Shown here piece by piece: positions 25,855 to 33,547 of a DNA stretch of 42,888 bases (positions are counted from its first letter, which is position 1; the number at the start of each line of letters is the position of its first letter). The position numbers were made by a program, and so were the translations under genes. Source of the stretch: Rhodospirillaceae bacterium. Its GTDB lineage: Bacteria > Pseudomonadota > Alphaproteobacteria > Rhodospirillales > JABHCV01. The DNA lies in NCBI GenBank assembly GCA_018662005.1, contig JABJHA010000007.1, forward strand, positions 1 to 42,888, given 5' to 3'. The notes below the pieces were generated by a model. That model was given only the letters and a program-made list of their open reading frames with translations. It was not told the DNA's origin and did not search any database.

Positions 25855-26328
25855 CTATGTAATCGCTTCGATTTCTTCGTCGCTGAGGCTACCGGGAACA
25901 ACGGTGACGGGAATTCTCAAACGACCGGCCATCTTCTGCACAAGGTAAGAAACAAGTGGGCCCGGGCCTTCCGATCCGGTGGCTGCACCCAGAACCAGTA
26001 GTGAAATATCCAGTTCTTCTTCGATTAATTCCATCAGCTGTTCGTACATGATGCCTTCGCGGATATAAACCAGCGGCATTTTCCCGGTGCGTTTCTGGAC
26101 AATGGCGGAAATGACGCTCAGCAGTTCTTCTGCCTCCTGACGTCTTTCTTCGCGCATCAGATCGCCAACCGTCGCCCAATGCTGGAATTCGGCAGGCTCA
26201 ATAACGTACAGCAGCGACACCCGTCCACCGACGCGCTTGGCACGTGCGCACGAGAAACGCAGTGCCTGTGAAAGCTCTTCGCTCTCATCGACAACGCACA
26301 GGAAGGTAAATTCTTTTTCTTCGCTCAT
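25855..26328 (-). CDS. Universal stress protein (UspA), single domain
   Basis: A 157-residue protein with one UspA fold: an N-terminal strand FTFLCVVDESEELSQALRFS, a middle helix with DLMREERRQEAEELLS, and a C-terminal ISLLVLGAATGSEGPGPLVSYL followed by RLRIPVTVVPG. The ATP-binding loop is recognisable (LGAATGSEG). It is the last gene of the TauE / TIGR02186 / Usp run on the minus strand, starting two bases after the TIGR02186 gene ends. This arrangement suggests a stress- or nucleotide-responsive partner of the membrane proteins encoded upstream. Confidence 0.88.
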   Translation of the reverse strand: MSEEKEFTFLCVVDESEELSQALRFSCARAKRVGGRVSLLYVIEPAEFQHWATVGDLMREERRQEAEELLSVISAIVQKRTGKMPLVYIREGIMYEQLMELIEEELDISLLVLGAATGSEGPGPLVSYLVQKMAGRLRIPVTVVPGSLSDEEIEAIT

Positions 26329-26330
26329 GT

Positions 26331-27092
26331 TTAACCTTTGCGGAACAGGACGTTAGCCAACCATCCTGCCATTGCTGCCAGAAGGATTGCAAGGACACCG
26401 TAAGGAAGGGCATGGCGATGGGCAAAATCATAGACTTCCGCCTCGACGCCAATTTTTTGCACCCCAAGAATGGTTGTCTTTTCATCGGCAATTCGGCCAT
26501 CACGGAAGACGAACACATCGACCCCGTAACTGCCAACGGGAATATTATTGGGAAACGTCAATTTCGTACGGAATAATTTGTTGCCGATAAAATGGACGTT
26601 GCCGGTTTTCTTTTCGTACAAGCCTTCATCCTGCTTGATACGGATCAAGGCGGCGCGGTAATCGTCGAAGGCGCTTTCATTTATTCCCGTCGGGGTTACG
26701 CCCTTCTTCGGTGTCAGGATCATATCCTCGTAGCCGATCTGGCGTTCACGGGCAATTTCATGGGGGACAAATTCACTGATCGGCCGGTTTGACGCCATAA
26801 AGTAATAGGAGGGTACGTTCTCGAAGGTCATTTCGGGGCCGTTGGCCCAGACGCCAAAGGTTCTTTGTTTTCGCCTGACAAGTTGATCATGCATGGGCCC
26901 ACGAACAATAACGACAATATCGGCCTTTGGATCGGCAATTCCGAACAACAGCAGGTCCGAGCCGTCAAAGCTGGCAGTGATTGGCAGAACTGTTTCAGAC
27001 AGGTCGACGGCCAGTTCCCGCGCAGCGGCGGGCAGGGCGCTTGTCAGGATTGTAAGAGCGATGATCAATTTATAAATTTTATTCATGATCAA
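26331..27092 (-). CDS. TIGR02186-family membrane-anchored protein
   Basis: A 253-residue protein with an N-terminal signal (KLIIALTILTSALPAAAREL), a large periplasmic part and one C-terminal membrane helix (about 228-248, YGVLAILLAAMAGWLANVLF). The motifs ITASFDGSDLLLFG, VVIVRGP, RTFGVWANGPEMTF and SYYFMASNRPI are characteristic of the alphaproteobacterial TIGR02186 (Alph_Pro_TM) family, typically encoded beside TauE. No biochemical function is established to my knowledge. Its start overlaps the TauE stop by four bases (27089-27092), indicating translational coupling and probably a shared complex. Confidence 0.85.
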   Translation of the reverse strand: MIMNKIYKLIIALTILTSALPAAARELAVDLSETVLPITASFDGSDLLLFGIADPKADIVVIVRGPMHDQLVRRKQRTFGVWANGPEMTFENVPSYYFMASNRPISEFVPHEIARERQIGYEDMILTPKKGVTPTGINESAFDDYRAALIRIKQDEGLYEKKTGNVHFIGNKLFRTKLTFPNNIPVGSYGVDVFVFRDGRIADEKTTILGVQKIGVEAEVYDFAHRHALPYGVLAILLAAMAGWLANVLFRKG

Positions 27093-28000
27093 TGACCCGC
27101 CACGCCAAGTGCGAACAGCTCGGTTGGTGTGATCATCAGGTCGTAACCGATCTTGACACAGACCATCAGCACCATCAGCGCCAACAGGCCACGTAGTTGT
27201 TCGCCCTTTAGATGGACCCCAACCCTGGCGCCAACCTGTGCGCCAAGAACGCCACCCGTGAGCAGCAGCAAAGCCAGCACCACATCAACGGTTTGGGTGT
27301 TGACGGCCTGAAGAACCGTGACGTTGGCGGTAACAAAAATAATCTGGAACAGGGACGTGCCGACAACCACTGCCGTTGGCATACCCAGAAGGTAAATCAT
27401 CGCCGGCACCATGACAAAGCCGCCACCGACACCCATGATCGCCGCCAGCAAACCGACCAGAACACCAATGGAAATCGGCAACAGGACGCTGATGTACAGG
27501 CGTGACCGGCGAAAGCGCATTTTAAAAGGCAGGCCATGCATCCAGTTGTGGGATTTCTTCTTCGGCGCAATTTGGGATCGTGAGCGGCGAATGGAGTTGA
27601 TGCTTTCAACAAGCATCAGGCTACCAATAATACCCAGGAAGACCACGTAGGAAAGCTTGATGACCAGGTCAAGTTGGCCCAGTCCGCGCAGGAATGTAAA
27701 TAACAGGACACCAAGGGATGAGCCAATAACCCCGCCGAAAAGCAAGGCGAAACCCATCTTGAAATCAACATTGCCGCGTTTCCAGTGAGCAAGCACGCCC
27801 GAAACTGACGAGGCGACAATCTGGTTGGCTTCGGTGGCGACGGCGACGGCGGGCGGAATGCCGATAAAGATCAAAAGCGGCGTCATCAGGAATCCGCCAC
27901 CAACACCGAAAACGCCGGACAGGAAACCAACGGCTCCCCCCATGCCCAGGATCAAGAATATGTTGACCGAAATTTCAGCAATGGGGAGGTAAATTTGCAT
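27089..28000 (-). CDS. TauE/SafE-family sulfite/sulfur-compound exporter
   Basis: A 303-residue membrane protein with about eight transmembrane segments in two homologous halves. Each half opens with a glycine-rich family signature (GFLSGVFGVGGGFLMTPLLI near 25-44, and GLLAAIMGVGGGFVMVPAMI in the second half). The family exports sulfite, sulfoacetate or related anions. Here it could clear sulfite from cytoplasmic sulfur oxidation. The ATG at 28000 lies nine bases after the stop of a 30-codon cysteine-rich ORF and has no strong Shine-Dalgarno of its own, so its translation may depend on that ORF. The operator at 28163-28178 in its promoter suggests control by the ArsR protein at 28217. Confidence 0.9.
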   Translation of the reverse strand: MQIYLPIAEISVNIFLILGMGGAVGFLSGVFGVGGGFLMTPLLIFIGIPPAVAVATEANQIVASSVSGVLAHWKRGNVDFKMGFALLFGGVIGSSLGVLLFTFLRGLGQLDLVIKLSYVVFLGIIGSLMLVESINSIRRSRSQIAPKKKSHNWMHGLPFKMRFRRSRLYISVLLPISIGVLVGLLAAIMGVGGGFVMVPAMIYLLGMPTAVVVGTSLFQIIFVTANVTVLQAVNTQTVDVVLALLLLTGGVLGAQVGARVGVHLKGEQLRGLLALMVLMVCVKIGYDLMITPTELFALGVAGH

Positions 28001-28009
28001 TGTTCAGGA

Positions 28010-28102
28010 TCAGTCCCAAAACCCGTTTGCGCAAGCGCACCGGCAGCAGCAAACAGCTTCAACTTGTGAGGCGTTGAAAGAGGGGGTATCGATCTTGTCC
28101 AT
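28010..28102 (-). CDS. Poly-cysteine upstream ORF (candidate leader peptide) before tauE
   Basis: A 30-codon ORF: ATG at 28100-28102 and TGA at 28010-28012. It begins MDKIDTPSFNASQVEAV, continues CCCRCAC and ends ANGFWD. Five of seven consecutive codons (18-24) are TGC cysteine codons. The Cys codons sit in a stretch able to form the hairpin TGCGC-TT-GCGCA. The stop lies nine bases before the TauE start. This layout resembles cysteine-responsive attenuator ORFs described in mycobacteria. No clear Shine-Dalgarno is seen and a TTG four codons upstream is possible. It is too short to prove by sequence alone. Confidence 0.5.
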   Translation of the reverse strand: MDKIDTPSFNASQVEAVCCCRCACANGFWD

Positions 28103-28162
28103 ACGGTTTGGCAAGCTGAAAACGATCCTTGTCGAGGAGTTTCTTTGCTTTAGCGGCAAAGA

Positions 28163-28199
28163 TTAGATGCTTCTAATTAACAGCAAGGCCGTTGTCAAT
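28163..28199 (-). promoter_or_regulatory. tauE operon promoter with ArsR-type operator
   Basis: On the minus strand, TTGACA (28194-28199) and TAGAAG (28171-28176) are separated by 17 bases. The -10 lies inside the inverted repeat ATTAGATGCTTCTAAT (28163-28178, ATTAGA-N4-TCTAAT). The same half-sites form the operator at 28542-28557. Binding there would block RNA polymerase. The predicted transcript start leaves a leader of about 60 bases before the poly-cysteine ORF. Confidence 0.7.
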
Positions 28200-28216
28200 A
28201 GAATGTCGGGTTTTAA

Positions 28217-28537
28217 TTAGGGACATTTGGCGTAGAGCCGGTGCAGGACTTCAATGATGGCGCGCGGCTTGGCCCCGGCGAGGGAATATTTAATCGACTG
28301 GCCATCTCTTTTCGTGTTGACCAGTTGGTTTTCACGCAGGATGGCCAGATGCTGGGATATGGCCGATTGGCTAAGTCCGATCATCTGTTCGAGCTCGGTG
28401 ACAGATTTTTCATCATCAAACAGGCGACACAGGATCATCAGCCGCGCTTCGTTGCTCATCGCCTTCATCAAGGCGCTGGCTTCAATATGACCAGCCATTT
28501 CCATACTGGCAGTTTCTTCAGTGGCGAGTCTGTTCAT
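28217..28537 (-). CDS. ArsR-family sulfur-responsive repressor (SoxR/SqrR/BigR type)
   Basis: A winged-helix protein of about 106 residues: MKAMSNEARLMILCRLFDDE, then the recognition helix in MIGLSQSAISQHLAILREN and a wing TKRDGQSIKYSLA. Only two cysteines occur, Cys37 (MILCRLF) and Cys105 (YAKCP, next to last). This is the position and spacing of the pair that forms a di- or tetrasulfide link in the persulfide sensors SqrR and BigR. It therefore probably represses sulfur genes until sulfide or persulfide oxidises it. Its own promoter contains the operator ATTAGATAAATCTAAT. ATG 28543 is a further in-frame start but would lie upstream of the predicted transcript start. Confidence 0.88.
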   Translation of the reverse strand: MNRLATEETASMEMAGHIEASALMKAMSNEARLMILCRLFDDEKSVTELEQMIGLSQSAISQHLAILRENQLVNTKRDGQSIKYSLAGAKPRAIIEVLHRLYAKCP

Positions 28538-28541
28538 AAAC

Positions 28542-28573
28542 ATTAGATAAATCTAATACGCTGTCCATGTCAA
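28542..28573 (-). promoter_or_regulatory. arsR-type gene promoter with perfect operator
   Basis: The perfect palindrome ATTAGATAAATCTAAT (28542-28557) overlaps a minus-strand -10 TTATCT (28545-28550), 17 bases from TTGACA (28568-28573). It lies immediately before the regulator's start codon and indicates autorepression. The -10 placement puts transcription start at about 28537-28538, that is at the ATG, so the message may be leaderless. Confidence 0.75.
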
Positions 28574-28608
28574 TAGAATGTGGTCGACAAACGGATTAAG
28601 TGGCGCAA

Positions 28609-30150
28609 TTAATCGGGCTGCAATAACAAACGCGACATTAATCGGTCGACCGGGGCGTAATCGTCTGTCAGGACGGGAACGGAAGCCCTGGCGAGACGTT
28701 TCTCAAGATTACTGGCCAGCCAGCGTTGCCAGTTGCGCCCGGGCCCCCGGGTTGATGTCAAGGCATTGCGGGCTGTCGGCGTGTCAGAGGCCACGACCAT
28801 GAAGGTGACGCGACCGGGGTTTCCCGCCTCTTCGCGTTCGATCCATGCTTCGACGGCGGAAAAGTCCAGTTTCAAGGTCTTGATCAGGGCAAACAGGAAC
28901 CGGGGTTGAGCACCGGAATCGACGACATTAACCGCGTAGATGCCGCCTTTTCCTAATCGCCTGGCAATTTGTTGATGAAACTCGCGGGTGACAAGATGCG
29001 GGGGGATCGAAATATCGTGGAAAGCATCGCCGAAAATCAGATCGAAGGATTGATCTTCGGGTAATGATTGCAGCAGGGCACGGGCGTCGCGATGATGAAT
29101 GGTAAGCCCCGGCGCCTGCGTGTCGAGCCACAGGTTTTGTTCCGCAGCCCGGGTTACCTGCGGGTCGATTTCAGCGACGATCAGGTCTGGGTTTTGGTAA
29201 TCATGAGCCCAGGCGCGAGGCAGGGAATAGCCTCCGCCACCGATAAAAAAGGCGCGCGGCGAAAAGGCTGTCGGTCTATCCTTGAAACGGAACTTTGCCA
29301 GTTCATCAACAGCATGAATATACGGGCTATACAGAAGGCCAGGATCATCGCGGTCATTGATGGAATGAACCAGATGATCAAGCGCCATCAGGGCGCTGGG
29401 GCGTCCGGTTTGATCACTGTAATCAGCCACGCGTATACAAAAGTAATCGCTTTCAATATTACAGGGCGTTGTAAAAGCCTCAACCTTCTGGCCCCACCAG
29501 CCAAGGCCCGCCCCACAGGCTATCAGCAGAACCAGAAACAGGGCGCGCAGGCTGTCAGAAATGGCAAAGGCCAGCCCCAGTATGGCATACATGGCGGCCA
29601 CGGCGATGATTGTGCCGGTCGAGCCGATCCAGGAAATAAACAGGTATCCCGCTGACAGGGTGCCGGCGATAGAACCCAGTGTTCCCAGCGCGTACATGCG
29701 ACCGATGACAGGGCCGTGCCGGTCCGGGTCGGCGTCCACCGCGAGTTTGGTCAGGATCGGCGAGACGATGCCAACGAAAAGGCTAGGCAACAGGAACAGG
29801 GCGGTGCTGAGCAGAACAATAGAGGGGATCGGACTCAAACCGCTTGTCAGCAAATGGCTGGAGACAATCCGTAACAGGATCAGCGAAGCCAGCGATGAAA
29901 CGGCGGCGAGGCCGAGCGCGATGGCAACCCGGCGGCCACCTTTGACTGTGTCGACGTGTGGCGCTGCCAGCAGGCCGCCAATCCAGTGCCCGGCCGATAA
30001 ACCTGCCAGAACAACGGCAATGATCGCAGTCCACGTATACAGCGACATGCCGACATACGGGGCGATCAGGCGTCCGGCGACGATTTCTATAATCAGGCCG
30101 CAGGCCGAAGAGATAAAAAGGGCGATGCCATAAGCTATTTGCCGGGCCAT
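28609..30150 (-). CDS. Membrane-fused spermidine synthase-like protein
   Basis: A 513-residue protein with about seven to eight N-terminal membrane segments (roughly residues 5-225, starting GIALFISSACGLIIEIVAGR) and a C-terminal spermidine-synthase-like Rossmann domain. That domain shows FFIGGGGYSLPRAWAH, LIVAEIDPQVTRAAEQNLWL, HHRDARALL and FDLIFGDAFHD. Family members may be aminopropyl transferases or uncharacterised membrane enzymes. Substrate and role are unknown here. No AdoMet decarboxylase gene is nearby. It is divergent from soxW with 104 bases between. Confidence 0.85.
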   Translation of the reverse strand: MARQIAYGIALFISSACGLIIEIVAGRLIAPYVGMSLYTWTAIIAVVLAGLSAGHWIGGLLAAPHVDTVKGGRRVAIALGLAAVSSLASLILLRIVSSHLLTSGLSPIPSIVLLSTALFLLPSLFVGIVSPILTKLAVDADPDRHGPVIGRMYALGTLGSIAGTLSAGYLFISWIGSTGTIIAVAAMYAILGLAFAISDSLRALFLVLLIACGAGLGWWGQKVEAFTTPCNIESDYFCIRVADYSDQTGRPSALMALDHLVHSINDRDDPGLLYSPYIHAVDELAKFRFKDRPTAFSPRAFFIGGGGYSLPRAWAHDYQNPDLIVAEIDPQVTRAAEQNLWLDTQAPGLTIHHRDARALLQSLPEDQSFDLIFGDAFHDISIPPHLVTREFHQQIARRLGKGGIYAVNVVDSGAQPRFLFALIKTLKLDFSAVEAWIEREEAGNPGRVTFMVVASDTPTARNALTSTRGPGRNWQRWLASNLEKRLARASVPVLTDDYAPVDRLMSRLLLQPD

Positions 30151-30254
30151 GAATTTCCTAAAGTGACGGGCGTTTCAAATGTTCGTGATGTGGCTGATTG
30201 AAAGGTCGCAAAACTTACATGAAGCATAACTAATGTGTACAATGGAGGCTAGAA

Positions 30255-30947
30255 ATGTCTGACAAGGAGTCTGCCAATATGATGCGCGCCTTTATCGCTG
30301 GTTTTTTTGCTCTCATTCTTGCGTCATTGCCAGTGGCCCAATCCGAAAGTGCCGAACAAGCGTTGTTGCCGATGCCCCAAACCGGTGAAAACGGGGTGCA
30401 TGTCCAATCGTGGTTCCACGAAAGCTTTCTTGATTTGGGCGAAGACCTTGCCGATGCCCAGGCGCAGGGAAAACGCCTGGCAATTATCTGGGAGCAGCGC
30501 GGCTGCCCTTATTGCAAACGCACCCACGAGGTTAATTTACGAATCCCTGCGGTGGTCGACTACATCAAGAGGAACTTTGTCGTTCTGCAATTGAATTTGT
30601 GGGGTGATCGCGAGGTCACGGATTTTGATGGTGAAGTCCTGACGGAGAAGAACCTGGCCAACAAATATGCCGTCCTGTTCACACCGACCCTGCAGTTCTT
30701 CCCGGAAAATCTTGAAAAGGTAGGCGGTCGCCCCGGCGGCGAGGCCGAGGTCGTACGCATTCCGGGCTATTTCAAGCCGTTCCATTTTTTCTTCCTGTTC
30801 CACTACGCTTTTGAAAATGGTTATGAGAAAGAACCCAACTTCCAGCGCTGGCTTAGCGCTATAGGCAACGACCTTGATGAAAAGGGCATCAAATACGACT
30901 TATGGGGCGACGAGTTGCCGAAGGACTTGCCCGAAAAGTATCTTTAA
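30255..30947 (+). CDS. soxW: SoxW-like periplasmic thioredoxin
   Basis: A 230-residue protein. After a short charged start (MSDKESANMM) comes a signal-peptide-like segment AFIAGFFALILASLPVAQS, then a thioredoxin fold with Cys84 and Cys87 in QRGCPYCKRT and the cis-Pro region LFTPTLQFFPE. SoxW proteins accept electrons from the membrane protein SoxV (CcdA type) and keep periplasmic Sox thiols reduced. GGAGG ends six bases before the ATG. It is convergent with ccdA, the stop codons overlapping by four bases, so the pair is close but not cotranscribed. Confidence 0.85.
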   Translation: MSDKESANMMRAFIAGFFALILASLPVAQSESAEQALLPMPQTGENGVHVQSWFHESFLDLGEDLADAQAQGKRLAIIWEQRGCPYCKRTHEVNLRIPAVVDYIKRNFVVLQLNLWGDREVTDFDGEVLTEKNLANKYAVLFTPTLQFFPENLEKVGGRPGGEAEVVRIPGYFKPFHFFFLFHYAFENGYEKEPNFQRWLSAIGNDLDEKGIKYDLWGDELPKDLPEKYL

Positions 30948-31687
30948 CCGACGTTGGAAAATGCCGGGAAGGTTTCAAGCAACCACTGGGAAGCATCGGC
31001 AAGCGAGCCTGTAAAGATGGCGACACCGGTGAGGACAAGCAGGATGCCGATGGTTATTTCGACCTTGTGCATGTGCTTGCGGAAACGCGCCATGAAACCC
31101 ATGAAGGGTTTGACGGCGAAGGCGGCGATCAAGAATGGAATGCCGATACCTGCGGCGTAGACTGCCAGTAACGAGGTTCCGTAGAGGATTGAATCATTGC
31201 CAGCGGCGACCATCAAAATGGTGGCCAGAATAGGTCCGACACAGGGTGTCCAGCCGAAAGCGAAGGCCAACCCTAACAGATAAGAACCGGCGGCTCCCGA
31301 TGGCTTGTTTTCAAGATGGAAGCGTTTCTCGAAGTTGAGAAAGCCGATCCGGAAAAGCCCCATATAATGCAAGCCGAACAGCACGATGACCACACCGGCG
31401 ATGTAGCTCAGGGTGTCGATATACTGGAAGATCACCCGGCTCAAAGCCGTCGCCGATGCCCCCATCAGGATAAAGACAGTGGCGAAGCCAAGCACGAAAA
31501 AGAAGGCCGATACAAAAACCCTTTTGGACACTTCTTTATCGACACCGCCCTCGGCTGTCAGTTCATCAAGTGACGCGCCGCCCAGGAAGCACAAGTAGGC
31601 CGGGATAAGAGGCAGCACACAGGGCGAGAAGAAACTGAGAAGACCGGCACTTAAAGCGCCCAGGTAAGATATCTGAAAAGGATCCAT
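30944..31687 (-). CDS. CcdA/SoxV-family thiol-disulfide transporter
   Basis: A 247-residue, six-helix membrane protein that carries reducing equivalents from cytoplasmic thioredoxin to periplasmic thioredoxins. Signature parts: AGLLSFFSPCVLPLIPAYLCF at the start, with the first functional Cys, and GLAFAFGWTPCVGPILATIL with the second. In Sox clusters this protein is called SoxV and works with SoxW. It lies 59 bases downstream of soxB in the same direction. It could also serve cytochrome c maturation, but the gene context favours Sox. Confidence 0.9.
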   Translation of the reverse strand: MDPFQISYLGALSAGLLSFFSPCVLPLIPAYLCFLGGASLDELTAEGGVDKEVSKRVFVSAFFFVLGFATVFILMGASATALSRVIFQYIDTLSYIAGVVIVLFGLHYMGLFRIGFLNFEKRFHLENKPSGAAGSYLLGLAFAFGWTPCVGPILATILMVAAGNDSILYGTSLLAVYAAGIGIPFLIAAFAVKPFMGFMARFRKHMHKVEITIGILLVLTGVAIFTGSLADASQWLLETFPAFSNVG

Positions 31688-31746
31688 GACGGTAATGTGC
31701 CTTTAGAAATTTCGCTGATCAAATAACAAAATCGTGTGATGGCAAT

Positions 31747-33435
31747 TTAAATGCCGCTGATTTTAATAGTGTTGTTTTCAGGCACGTTGACGGTTTTGCT
31801 TTTTCTTAAATAATCCGACACAAGATCGTAAATTGCCGGACCCTTGGTTTCCGGGTTTACCGATGCCCAACCGCCGACCACGTAGTTGCGCGCAGCGTCA
31901 ATGGGTTCGCCGGTTTTAAGCAAAGTCATATTGGAAATGCGCGAACCGATCGGCTTGCTCACATCGATTGAATATCCCATGCCACCGACACGAACCATAT
32001 CGCCACCTTGCTGATAGTAGGGGTCGGGATTGAACAGGTTGTCGGCAACATCTTCAAGGATGGTTTTTAAAAGTTCACCATTCATCTCGTTGCGGTAACA
32101 GGCAGGGTAGGTAATAGCTGTTTGGCTGAACAGGTCGTCACCGGTGATGTCGGCACCCGGCGGCAGTGAACGGCCCCAACGGAAGCCCGGTGACAAGGCG
32201 ATTTCGGTGTCACGCTCCTGGATAATGGCCTGACAGATCAAATCATCGAAAGTGCCGTTGAAATTTCCTCGCCGGTACAGTGTGCTTTCGGTCTTGGCGA
32301 GAACCTCATCGAGAACCTTGGCATGGGGGGCGCGGATTGACTTGACGACGGCGTCGATTTCCGGATCCGGGGTGATGGCGTCTGAAAAGATCGGTATCAG
32401 CTTGTAGCTGTAGTTCTTGATTTTCCTGTTCTGGACATCCAGGTCAAGACGGCCAAGAAATTTTCCGTGTGAACCTGTTGCAATCAGCAGGGTGTCACCC
32501 ACTTTAATGACACCGGGAATGGCGTCATGGGTATGGCCGGTCAGGATCACATCGATGCCATCAACGCGGGACGCCAGCTTGCGGTCCACATCAAAACCGT
32601 TATGGCTGGCCAGGACGACCAGATCGGCGCCGGCGGCTCGTGCCGCCTCGACGTGGCCCCGCACGATGTCTTCCTGAATGCCAAAGGACCATTCGGGGAT
32701 CATGTAACGGGGGTTGGCGATGGGGGTATAGGGGAATGCCTGGCCAATCATGGCGATATTGACGCCACCGCGTTCGAAGAATTTTGTGCTCTCGAAAACC
32801 GGCTCATCAAATTCCGTATCGCGGACGTTACCAGCCAAGAACGGGAAATTCAGCTTTTCGATCAGTTCCTGAACCCGCTCGGCCCCGTATGTGAATTCCC
32901 AGTGGGCCGTCATAAGATCGACACCCAGCGCATTCATGGCGTCGACCATATCTTCGCCCTTGGTCTCAAGGGAGGTATAGGAGCCCTGCCAGGTGTCACC
33001 GGTATCAACCAGAAGGGTGTTCCCCGGGCGTTCGGCCCGGATCGCCTTGATCAATGTCGCCATCTGTGCGAGGCCGCCAATGCGCCCGTATTGCTGGGCC
33101 AAGGCAGAGAAGTCCTGGCTGGAAAAGGCGTAGGCATCACGGGTTCCTGCGGCGATATCGAAACGTTTCAGGAAATCTTTTCCGGTCAGGTGCGGCGGCA
33201 GTCCATTGACCGCGCCAACCCCTAGGTTGACCGATGGCTCGCGGAAATAAAGCGGTACCAGCTGGGCGTGAATATCGGTGAAATTAAGCAGCGTCACTTG
33301 CCCGACACTATCGAATTTGAGTAATTCTTCCTGGCTGATCTTCTGGGCTGCCGCTGCTGCGGCGATGCCTCCGGCGGGGCCAAACATGGCGGCGGTTGCG
33401 GCGGTAACCTGAAGAAAATCTCTGCGTGTCAGCAT
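31747..33435 (-). CDS. soxB: SoxB, manganese S-sulfosulfanyl-L-cysteine sulfohydrolase
   Basis: A 562-residue periplasmic enzyme that removes the terminal sulfone group as sulfate from thiosulfate bound to SoxY. A Tat signal (LTRRDFLQVTAATAAMFG) fits export with bound metal. Metal-site motifs of the 5'-nucleotidase fold are present: NFTDIHAQLVPLYFREPS, LVDTGDTWQGS, AHWEFTYG, LASHNGFDVD and LTGHTHDAIPG. The C-terminal substrate domain carries the family residues around GGDMVRVGGMGYSID. It is separated from soxA by a terminator, so soxB with ccdA probably has its own promoter. Confidence 0.97.
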   Translation of the reverse strand: MLTRRDFLQVTAATAAMFGPAGGIAAAAAAQKISQEELLKFDSVGQVTLLNFTDIHAQLVPLYFREPSVNLGVGAVNGLPPHLTGKDFLKRFDIAAGTRDAYAFSSQDFSALAQQYGRIGGLAQMATLIKAIRAERPGNTLLVDTGDTWQGSYTSLETKGEDMVDAMNALGVDLMTAHWEFTYGAERVQELIEKLNFPFLAGNVRDTEFDEPVFESTKFFERGGVNIAMIGQAFPYTPIANPRYMIPEWSFGIQEDIVRGHVEAARAAGADLVVLASHNGFDVDRKLASRVDGIDVILTGHTHDAIPGVIKVGDTLLIATGSHGKFLGRLDLDVQNRKIKNYSYKLIPIFSDAITPDPEIDAVVKSIRAPHAKVLDEVLAKTESTLYRRGNFNGTFDDLICQAIIQERDTEIALSPGFRWGRSLPPGADITGDDLFSQTAITYPACYRNEMNGELLKTILEDVADNLFNPDPYYQQGGDMVRVGGMGYSIDVSKPIGSRISNMTLLKTGEPIDAARNYVVGGWASVNPETKGPAIYDLVSDYLRKSKTVNVPENNTIKISGI

Positions 33436-33474
33436 TGGTGTACGATTCCGTCTAAAATGAAATTAACAATTACA

Positions 33475-33521
33475 AGAAAAAATGGGCGGCACTAGGCTGA
33501 TAAAAGCCCGATTGCCGCCCA
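33475..33521 (-). terminator. Intrinsic terminator after soxA
   Basis: Read on the minus strand, TGGGCGGCA (33513-33521) pairs with TGCCGCCCA (33483-33491), followed by six T. A smaller stem GGGCT/AGCC lies inside the loop. It ends the soxXYZA unit before soxB. Confidence 0.88.
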
Positions 33522-33547
33522 CTTGGATCGTCTCACAAGTAAGGGTT

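Noticed and set aside
30151-30254. TTACAT / ATGTGTA inverted repeat before soxW
   Set aside because: Short, imperfect and widely spaced; not distinguishable from chance.
32527-33225. 232-codon frame on the plus strand inside soxB
   Set aside because: Antisense shadow of a well-conserved soxB gene with no motifs of its own.
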